Source of the DNA: Pelagibacterium limicola
GTDB taxonomy: Bacteria; Pseudomonadota; Alphaproteobacteria; Rhizobiales; Devosiaceae
Direction: 5' to 3'
DNA: 64,000 bases
Assembly (NCBI RefSeq): GCF_015694405.1
Contig: NZ_JADQDB010000006.1
Coordinates: 1 to 64,000 of the forward strand
Part shown: positions 54,808 through 64,000 of the stretch, in pieces
How the letters are laid out: each line of letters begins with the position of its first letter
Position numbering within the stretch: the stretch's first letter is position 1
Made by a program: the position numbers and the translations under genes
Notes under the pieces: generated by a model
Told to the model about the DNA's origin: nothing
The model's database searches: none
Seen by the model: the letters and a program-made list of their open reading frames with translations, nothing else

Positions 54808-56817
54808 CTAGAACTCGCTCCAGTCCGCATCGACCGCAGCATTGCCCCGCGCGAGGTAGGCACCGCGCGTCGCCTTCATCGTCGCTGGCTTCGGTTTTGA
54901 AGCCGGTATTGCCGGGATGGGCACGCTTTTGTCCACGCTCGTATCGAGCCTGAAGATATCGACAATCGTATCGAGGCGATTGGCCTCGGCTTCCGTCTGC
55001 TCAATGGCGGCATTGGTCTCTTCGACGAGCGCCGCATTGTGCTGGGTCATCTCGTCCATCTGGCGCACCGCGGTATTGACTTCCTCGATCGCCGATGCCT
55101 GTTCGCGGCTTTCCCGCGCAATGCCTTCCATCAGTTCCGTATTTGCCCGCGCCGCTTCGAGCATTACGGCGAGCTTTTCGGCCGCCCGCGCGACGAGTTT
55201 CGAACCACCTTCAACTTCCGAGCCGCTCTGCTCGATCAAAGCCTTGACCTCCGAGGAGGCTTCCGCTGCTGATTGCGCCAGCCGGCGCACCTCGATCGCA
55301 ACGACAGCAAAGCCCTTGCCTGCCTCCCCGGCGCGCGCCGCTTCCACCGAAGCGTTCAGTGCCAATAGATTGGTCTGGAAGGCGATATCGTCGATCAGCT
55401 TGATAATATCCGAAACCTTGGCCGACGAGGTCGTGATGCGCTCCATGGCAGCATTGGCTTCACCCATCACGGCGCCGCCCTCTTCGGCCGCGCTGGTCAC
55501 CGAAAGCGCGGTCTCGCTCGCTTGCTGCGCGCGCTTTGCATTCTCCATGACGGTCGTCGCCAGCTGTTCCATTGCCGCCGAGGTCTCCTCGATCGTCGCG
55601 GCCTGCTTGGTGGTGCGCTCGGAAAGATCGTTGGCGCCCGAGAGGATCTCGCTTGTCGCAATCTTCACCGCCCGTGACGTCCCCCGCAGCTTGGTCACGA
55701 CGTCGGTCAGAGTGTCGGCAACCGTATTCATGTCTGTTTTGAGCTTGAGGAAGGCGCCGCGATGCTCGCCATCCATGCGTCGGGTAAGGTCAGTCTGGGC
55801 GAGCGCAGCGAGCACGCTGCCCGCCTCGGAAAGCCCGGCATCGACGCTTCCCAGCAGACCATTGAAATTGGTCGCAATCCGCGCAATGTCGGGGTCGGCG
55901 TAGTCTTCCCCGATGCGTATTGAAAAATCACCCTCGAGCGAAGCGGCCACGGCTGCATCGAAGTCGGCCTGGAAGGATTCCATCGTCCGAGCGCGTTCGG
56001 CGGTTGCCAGTGCTCGCGCCTTTTCCTCTTCTCCAAGGGCTGCCACAGTCCGGGCGTTGTCCCTGAACACCTCCAGCGTGCGCGCCATTGCGCCGATTTC
56101 GTCCTTATTTTCGACATAGTCTATTTGCGCATCGAGATCGCCGTCCGCCAGTGCCTGCATGCTTCCGGTCAGCCGCCCGATGGGGCGTGAAAGGTGAGTA
56201 TTGCCGATATAAGCCGCTGCGGCGATTCCGGCCCCCAGGCCGATAGCAACGGTCACGAGGATAATCGTGAGCATCTGCAGCTGGAAGGATGTGATGGCGT
56301 CTTTGACTGCGTTGAATCCGACGAGATCCTCGGCAACAACCGCATCGATTTCAGCCTGAAATGCGCGCCGGTTCGCCCTATTTTCCGTGTTGTTGCCTTG
56401 CTCATTGGCAAGGGCTGGATCGACTTCCCGGCCCAGACGGGCTGTCTCGGTCCGGAATTCACGAAACTCCCCGGCTCGGGCAACCATCGTTTCGAAATCG
56501 GTCAGTTCGTCCGCGGCCACCAATGGGCGCCATTCTGCAAGCAACGTATCGATGCGATCGAGATAGTTCATCAGCCCTTCAGCGAAGGGAGCAGCGTCTT
56601 CTGTGGTCCGGGAAGCATAGATGCCGCGCGATTCCATCACCACAGCCGTGACGTAGCGATTGAGCCTCTCGCCCAAATAAACCTGATCCGCGTAACTCTC
56701 TAACGTGCGGATTTTGGAATTGTATTCGGCAGATACATAGATAGCCATGCCGCCGATAAGCGCCGAGACCAGCCCCATGAGACCGACGATGGCGAAGATT
56801 TTTGCCCTAATATTCAT
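54808..56817 (-). CDS. Methyl-accepting chemotaxis protein with four-helix sensor
   Basis: Chemoreceptor of 669 residues. It has an N-terminal membrane helix ([21 protein letters not shown]), a periplasmic helical sensor of about 150 residues (4HB type), a second helix ([23 protein letters not shown]), a HAMP region with a second HAMP-like segment, and the signalling hairpin with [33 protein letters not shown]. The C terminus ends WSEF (DADWSEF), a WxxF tail like the CheR/CheB tether. ATG 56817 is preferred; the ribosome binding site is weak. Ligand unknown. Confidence 0.93.
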   Translation of the reverse strand: MNIRAKIFAIVGLMGLVSALIGGMAIYVSAEYNSKIRTLESYADQVYLGERLNRYVTAVVMESRGIYASRTTEDAAPFAEGLMNYLDRIDTLLAEWRPLVAADELTDFETMVARAGEFREFRTETARLGREVDPALANEQGNNTENRANRRAFQAEIDAVVAEDLVGFNAVKDAITSFQLQMLTIILVTVAIGLGAGIAAAAYIGNTHLSRPIGRLTGSMQALADGDLDAQIDYVENKDEIGAMARTLEVFRDNARTVAALGEEEKARALATAERARTMESFQADFDAAVAASLEGDFSIRIGEDYADPDIARIATNFNGLLGSVDAGLSEAGSVLAALAQTDLTRRMDGEHRGAFLKLKTDMNTVADTLTDVVTKLRGTSRAVKIATSEILSGANDLSERTTKQAATIEETSAAMEQLATTVMENAKRAQQASETALSVTSAAEEGGAVMGEANAAMERITTSSAKVSDIIKLIDDIAFQTNLLALNASVEAARAGEAGKGFAVVAIEVRRLAQSAAEASSEVKALIEQSGSEVEGGSKLVARAAEKLAVMLEAARANTELMEGIARESREQASAIEEVNTAVRQMDEMTQHNAALVEETNAAIEQTEAEANRLDTIVDIFRLDTSVDKSVPIPAIPASKPKPATMKATRGAYLARGNAAVDADWSEF

Positions 56818-57121
56818 GTAATTGCCCCATATGGTCACTGGCTAAGGTGCAACAGCAGGGACAGGCAGGACGCATGGGCTGCTTCTGGCAACCGCCCTTG
56901 ACGGACAGTCAAGTCCGGACGGTCAATGCGGCCCATGTCCGCCTGTCGGCGGCTCGCATTTGTTTCCCGATTTCGCGCTGCCCCCGCAGCCGATACCGAC
57001 GTTTTGCATCCTTGGTCGATAAGTTATCCTTGGCGGCTTAATGGCGCGTAAACCTTGACCATACTTGCGAAAAAGAAAAAGCCGCCCACTGGGCGGCTTT
57101 TCGGTTCGACGGCAGGATGTG
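56818..57121. other. Intergenic region between the two chemoreceptors
   Basis: About 300 bases without a gene. It holds a strong hairpin at 57078-57101, listed separately, and must carry the promoter of the 54808-56817 receptor, which I could not define by eye. Confidence 0.5.
57078..57101. terminator. Terminator after the Cache-type chemoreceptor gene
   Basis: AAAGCCGCCC-ACT-GGGCGGCTTTT forms a stem with a three-base loop, with A-rich sequence to its left and T to its right. It lies 21 bases after the stop of the receptor at 57122 (minus strand). Confidence 0.9.
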
Positions 57122-59197
57122 CTAGAACTCGTTCCAGTCCGCATCGATTGCAGCATTACCCTGGCTGAGATAGGCCGTCTGGGCCTGCCGGACCTTGGCT
57201 TTGACCGGAGCAGGCGCCGCCTCCGCCGGGCGGGGGGTTGCTGGCGCGGCTGCCGCCCCGCCATCGAGCCGGAAAATCTCGACGATCCGATCGAGCGCTG
57301 TGGCCTGCTCCTCGGTTTGGGCGATGGCTGCATTGGTCTCCTCGACCAGCGCCGCATTGTGCTGGGTCATCTCGTCCATTTGCCGTACCGCGGTATTGAC
57401 CTCCTCGATCGAGGACGCCTGCTCGCGGCTCTGGCGGGCGATTTCTTCCATCTGCGCGGTGTTGGCGCGCGCCGCTTCGAGCATGGCGATCAACTTTTCC
57501 GCCGCCTGGGCGACGAGCTTCGACCCCCCGCTCACCTCGCTTGTCGACTGCTCGATCAGCGCCTTGACCTCCGAGGATGCCTCGGCTGCCGATTGCGCCA
57601 GCCGCCGGACTTCAACGGCGACCACGGCAAAGCCCTTGCCGGCTTCTCCGGCCCGCGCAGCCTCGACCGAGGCATTGAGCGCCAAAAGGTTGGTCTGAAA
57701 GGCAATGTCGTCGATCATCTTGATGATGTCGGACACCTTGGCCGACGAGGTCGTTATACGCTCCATCGCCGCGGTCGCCTCGTCCATGACCTTCCCGCCC
57801 TCTTCGGCTGCATTGGTCACCGTTCCTGCCGTCTGGCTTGCCTCCTGGGCACGCTTGGCGTTCTCCATGACGGTCGTCGCCAATTGCTCCATGGCCGCCG
57901 AGGTTTCCTCGATGGTCGCCGCCTGGCGCGTCGTACGTTCGGAAAGGTCGTTGGCCCCCGAAAGGATTTCCCCGGTCGCCGTTTTGAGGGCACCCGATGT
58001 GCCGCGCAGTTCCATGACGATGTCGGAAAGTTTTTCGGCCACCGCATTGGTATCATGCTTGAGGCGCGCGAAGGCTCCTTCGTAATGACCCTCGACCCGC
58101 CGGGTGAGGTCGGTCTGGGCGAGCGCGCTCAGAACGGTCCCGGTCTCGGCCAAACCGCGATCGACCGTCTGGACCAGTTCATTGACCGAATCGGCGAGCG
58201 CGTTGAGTTCGGCATCCGCAAATTTTGCTTCGACCCGCTTGCCGAAGTCCCCGGCGACCGCCGCATTGACCACGTCGCCGAAAGCGTCCTGCAATTCCGC
58301 CATCATCTTGCGGCGTGCTTCTTCGTCGGCGATGATCTTGGCCGCTTCGGCCTCCGTCATTTCGGCCACTTTGAGCCCATTCTGGCGGAACACCTCGACC
58401 GCTCGCGCCATGTCGCCGACCTCATTGGTGAACTCGGTATAGGGCACCTCGAGATCGAATTCGTTTTCCGCAATCCGGCCCATTACGCCCGAAAGTATGG
58501 GAATGGGGCGTGAAATCGCCCGCGAAGCAACGATGGCAACACCACCGATGACGACCACCGCGATGCCGCCCACCATCAAAAGGAGGTTCATCGTGTCGGT
58601 AACGACAGCTGTGATCGCGTCTTGGTTCACTCCGACATAGAGCAGGCCGAGCACATCGCTGCCCGAGAGATATTTGATCGGTTGGTAGACCGAGAAGTAG
58701 TGCTCGCCAGCAAAATCGGTCTCGATATAGACCGCGCCTTCCTCCCTCACCCGGTTGGCAAGGTCGCTGTCGCCTGCGACGGGATCGAGCTTGAGACGTT
58801 CGCCATTGGCGTCGGTCATGGAGCCGGTAACTTGCTCGAAAATGCCCGCTTCGGCGTTCCATGCGAAGATCGCCGTCGTTTCGCCGGTCACACGGGCGAT
58901 CGAATCAGCAAGATCGTGGTTGTAGAAGCGCGGCATCACCCAGGTTCCGATCGAGCCGACGTCGCCCTCCTCGGTCCACTCTACCTGGATGCCGCCCATC
59001 CCGCCCAAGACGGTGGCGGCAGTGCGGATGTTGGACTTCTGCGTCGCAACCGCTACGTTCGCGGAATTGGCGGATAGATTGACATAAACGGCAGTGACCA
59101 CAGCCCCAACCGAGAGTACGACGCCAGCGACCACTGTCGCGGCGATCATGGTCGTCATGCGAATGCGACCGAAGAATTTGCTGGTAAGCCCCTGCAT
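57122..59197 (-). CDS. Methyl-accepting chemotaxis protein with Cache-type sensor
   Basis: Chemoreceptor of 691 residues. N-terminal helix ([21 protein letters not shown]), a periplasmic Cache-type sensor (about 45-190) with [19 protein letters not shown] and [23 protein letters not shown], a second helix, HAMP and HAMP-like linker, and a signalling hairpin nearly identical to that of its neighbour. The C-terminal WNEF (DADWNEF) is the WxxF tether. ATG 59197 follows GGAGCC. The sensor suggests a small organic ligand, for instance an acid or amino acid. Confidence 0.93.
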   Translation of the reverse strand: MQGLTSKFFGRIRMTTMIAATVVAGVVLSVGAVVTAVYVNLSANSANVAVATQKSNIRTAATVLGGMGGIQVEWTEEGDVGSIGTWVMPRFYNHDLADSIARVTGETTAIFAWNAEAGIFEQVTGSMTDANGERLKLDPVAGDSDLANRVREEGAVYIETDFAGEHYFSVYQPIKYLSGSDVLGLLYVGVNQDAITAVVTDTMNLLLMVGGIAVVVIGGVAIVASRAISRPIPILSGVMGRIAENEFDLEVPYTEFTNEVGDMARAVEVFRQNGLKVAEMTEAEAAKIIADEEARRKMMAELQDAFGDVVNAAVAGDFGKRVEAKFADAELNALADSVNELVQTVDRGLAETGTVLSALAQTDLTRRVEGHYEGAFARLKHDTNAVAEKLSDIVMELRGTSGALKTATGEILSGANDLSERTTRQAATIEETSAAMEQLATTVMENAKRAQEASQTAGTVTNAAEEGGKVMDEATAAMERITTSSAKVSDIIKMIDDIAFQTNLLALNASVEAARAGEAGKGFAVVAVEVRRLAQSAAEASSEVKALIEQSTSEVSGGSKLVAQAAEKLIAMLEAARANTAQMEEIARQSREQASSIEEVNTAVRQMDEMTQHNAALVEETNAAIAQTEEQATALDRIVEIFRLDGGAAAAPATPRPAEAAPAPVKAKVRQAQTAYLSQGNAAIDADWNEF

Positions 59198-59256
59198 AGC
59201 CCTGGCTCCTATCGACGAAATGCCGTGCCCCCACCCAAGGAGATCGACGCATACCC

Positions 59257-59272
59257 TAAGCAAATTTGTTTA
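59257..59272. repeat. A/T-rich imperfect palindrome upstream of Cache-type receptor
   Basis: TAAGCAAATTTGTTTA is a palindrome with one mismatch pair, 60 bases upstream of the receptor start. It may be an operator or part of a promoter. No motif class was recognised. Confidence 0.35.
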
Positions 59273-59320
59273 AGTGAACGTTGCCGTTTTTTTCATCACG
59301 TTCTTTTTGCGGCCAACAAA

Positions 59321-59343
59321 AAAGGGCGCCTGAGGCGCCCTTT
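59321..59343 (-). terminator. Terminator after the atp operon
   Basis: A stem AAAGGGCGCC/GGCGCCCTTT with a three-base TGA loop; on the minus strand it is followed by a T-rich stretch. It lies 27 bases after the atpC stop. Confidence 0.93.
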
Positions 59344-59369
59344 GACAATTCTTGATTTACTTGCCCTGA

Positions 59370-59792
59370 TCAGTGCGCCGTGGCGCCCAGTGTTCCAAGC
59401 TCGAGCAGCAGGTTTTTCCAGGTATCGAGCGCGGTCTGCGCGTGGGCCTTGTCCTCGGGGGATACCGCGGCATCGAGGGTAGCCTGTGCCGCTGCAATGC
59501 GCGCTTCCACGTCTGCTCGGCCGAACGCACTGGCAGGCTTGGCCTCTTCGGCGAGGATCGCCACACCCGCATCGGAGATATCGGCAAACCCACCGGCAAC
59601 AAAAAAGCTCGAACTTGCGCCCGTACGGTCGGTCACCGTGACAAAGCCCGGCTTCAATACGGTCATCACCGGCGCATGATCGCCCATGACCGTCATATAG
59701 CCATCGCCCCCCGGCACGACCACCGAGCGGGCTTCGGCGCTGAGAACCAGCGCTTCGGGCGATACGATTTCGACTTTGACGCCATCGGCCAT
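59370..59792 (-). CDS. atpC: ATP synthase epsilon subunit
   Basis: Protein of 140 residues, central-stalk subunit of F1. N-terminal sheet VKVEIVSPEALVLSAEARSVVVPGGDGYMTVMGDHAPVMT and FFVAGGFADISDAGVAILAEEA are the family features. The helical C terminus is short. Last gene of the atp operon, 16 bases after atpD. Confidence 0.97.
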   Translation of the reverse strand: MADGVKVEIVSPEALVLSAEARSVVVPGGDGYMTVMGDHAPVMTVLKPGFVTVTDRTGASSSFFVAGGFADISDAGVAILAEEAKPASAFGRADVEARIAAAQATLDAAVSPEDKAHAQTALDTWKNLLLELGTLGATAH

Positions 59793-59808
59793 CAGATCGA
59801 TCCTTTAC

Positions 59809-61260
<1,452 letters not shown>

Positions 61261-61265
61261 TTACC

Positions 61266-62144
61266 TTAGAGCGCCTCGGCGCCCGAAATAATTTCGATCA
61301 GTTCCTTGGTGATCTGGGCCTGACGCTGGCGGTTGTACGAAAGCGTCAGCTTGTTGATCATCTCCCCGGCATTGCGGGTGGCGCTGTCCATCGCACTCAT
61401 CTGCGCGCCGAAGAACGAAGCGTTGTTCTCCAACAGCGCGCGGAAAATCTGCACGCTCACATTGCGAGGCAGAAGGTCGGCAAGGATAGCATCCTCGTCG
61501 GGCTCGTATTCGTAGTACCGCGCCAGCCCTTCTTGGCCCGTTGTTTCGTCGAACTGCGCCGGGATGAGCTGCTTGGCGGTTGGGATCTGCGAGACGACCG
61601 AGCGGAATTCGGCGTAAAACAGCGTTGCTACGTCGAATTCGCCCGCGAGGTACATCGCAAGCACCTTTTCTCCGATGGCCTGCGCGGTGGTGTAGCCGAG
61701 CTGCTTGACCTCGCGCAGCGAGATGGTTTCGAGCATGTTCCTGGCAAACGAGCGCTTGAGGATATCGGCGCCCTTCTTGCCCACGCACAGGATCTTGACC
61801 GTCTTGCCCTCGGCAACGAGCTTGCTCGCCGTTTCGCGCGCCAGCCGCGCGATCGAGGAGTTGAACCCGCCGGCGAGGCCGCGTTCCCCCGTCGCGACGA
61901 CCAGAAGATGGACGTCGGACTTTCCTGTTCCCGAAAGGAGCGCGGGCGCGCCCTCCCGGCCCTTACAGGCCGAAGCCAACCCGGAAAGCACCGTGCCCAT
62001 GCGTTCGGCATAGGGACGCGCGGCAACCGCCGCGTCCTGGGCCCGCTTGAGCTTGGCCGCGGCGACCATCTGCATGGCCTTGGTGATCTTCTGGGTCGAT
62101 TTGACCGAGGTGATCCGGTTCTTGAGGTCTTTCAATGAGGGCAT
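61266..62144 (-). CDS. atpG: ATP synthase gamma subunit
   Basis: Central rotor shaft of F1 (292 residues). N-terminal [32 protein letters not shown] and C-terminal [42 protein letters not shown] are the family coiled coils. Lies 40 bases after atpA. Confidence 0.98.
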   Translation of the reverse strand: MPSLKDLKNRITSVKSTQKITKAMQMVAAAKLKRAQDAAVAARPYAERMGTVLSGLASACKGREGAPALLSGTGKSDVHLLVVATGERGLAGGFNSSIARLARETASKLVAEGKTVKILCVGKKGADILKRSFARNMLETISLREVKQLGYTTAQAIGEKVLAMYLAGEFDVATLFYAEFRSVVSQIPTAKQLIPAQFDETTGQEGLARYYEYEPDEDAILADLLPRNVSVQIFRALLENNASFFGAQMSAMDSATRNAGEMINKLTLSYNRQRQAQITKELIEIISGAEAL

Positions 62145-62184
62145 GACGCCTCAATGCTCCTTGCCAGACGTGCCGAACAGGCCC

Positions 62185-63719
<1,535 letters not shown>

Positions 63720-63720
<1 letters not shown>

Positions 63721-64000
63721 TAGCTGATCCCTTTCATGGCGATCTTCATGGCCGAAAGTTTTGTCTTGAGCGAGGTGTCGATCATCTTCGAGCCGACCTT
63801 GACCACAAGGCCCCCGATGAGGCTTTCATCGACACGCGCATTGAGGGTGATATCCTTGCCCAGTTTGCCCTGGAGAACCTTGGCGAGCTCTTTTTCCTGC
63901 GCCGCAGTCAACTTGGTGGCCGAGACGACATCCGCCGCCACCTCGTTGCGCGCCTCGGCGGCTAGCGCCTTGTAGGCGGCAATGATCGCAGGCAGCGCAA
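63720..64000 (-). CDS. atpH: ATP synthase delta subunit (partial, runs off the window)
   Basis: Only the C-terminal 93 residues are present. The segment [50 protein letters not shown] is the conserved C terminus of OSCP/delta (V-D-x-S-L-I-G-G-x-x-V-x-x-G-x-x-x-x-D-x-S). The gene continues beyond base 64000; the Met at 63941 is internal and not the start. It shares one base with atpA. Confidence 0.97.

Overview
The window looks like chromosome of a GC-rich alphaproteobacterium of the order Hyphomicrobiales; a Devosiaceae-type genome (Devosia or Pelagibacterium-like) is my best guess. That guess rests on protein style and on the gene order rplU-rpmA-GNAT-GNAT-obgE-proB-proA-nadD-rsfS-rlmH-envC-ctpA-rppH, not on any search. 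No insertion sequence, prophage or CRISPR array was seen.

Layout. (1) 0.1-7.1 kb: a truncated beta-carbonic anhydrase remnant, then a leftward operon (DapA-like aldolase, D-2-hydroxyacid dehydrogenase, TRAP transporter dctQ-dctM-dctP) with a divergent LacI-type regulator. (2) 7.3-15.6 kb: a leftward six-gene operon for a Dpp/Opp-type ABC transporter (two permeases, two ATPases, binding protein) ending in a CocE/NonD serine hydrolase, with a divergent LysR regulator and a near-ideal T-N11-A palindrome between them. (3) 15.6-19.9 kb: a patchy accessory stretch with NIPSNAP, a GlxA-type AraC regulator, a rhodanese, an alpha/beta hydrolase and a frameshifted MarR-like remnant. (4) 19.9-40.2 kb: a continuous low-oxygen and nitrogen-oxide respiration island: napEFDABC, a cbb3 oxidase operon (ccoNOQP, two small membrane proteins, DUF2189, ccoI, ccoS), two DUF2249 proteins, an NsrR-like Rrf2 regulator, a hemerythrin-like protein, NnrU, pseudoazurin, nirK, nirV, an NnrR-like Crp/Fnr regulator, DUF1858, NnrS and DUF454. 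(5) 40.5-54.8 kb: tRNA-Ser(CGA), a gamma-glutamylcyclotransferase-like protein, an MBL hydrolase and the rightward housekeeping block ending in a YgeA-like racemase. (6) 54.8-59.2 kb: two leftward chemoreceptors, both ending in a WxxF tail. (7) 59.4-64.0 kb: the leftward F1 ATP synthase operon atpH(partial)-A-G-D-C.

How it works together. Region 4 encodes electron flow from quinol through NapC/NapB to NapA (nitrate to nitrite), pseudoazurin to NirK (nitrite to NO), and a high-affinity cbb3 oxidase, with NO sensing and tolerance genes around them. No NO reductase genes are present in the window. Five FNR/NnrR-type 14-bp boxes were found: two share the core CTAGGTCAA (cco and DUF2249/nsrR promoters) and three are NnrR/DNR-like (pseudoazurin, nirK, nnrS). 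This suggests one regulon with two tiers. Many genes overlap by 1-8 bases (ATGA, TGATG, TAATG), so operon membership is well supported. One real gene, ccoQ (55 aa), is shorter than usual ORF cut-offs. Functional statements come from motif recognition and family knowledge; no database search was possible.
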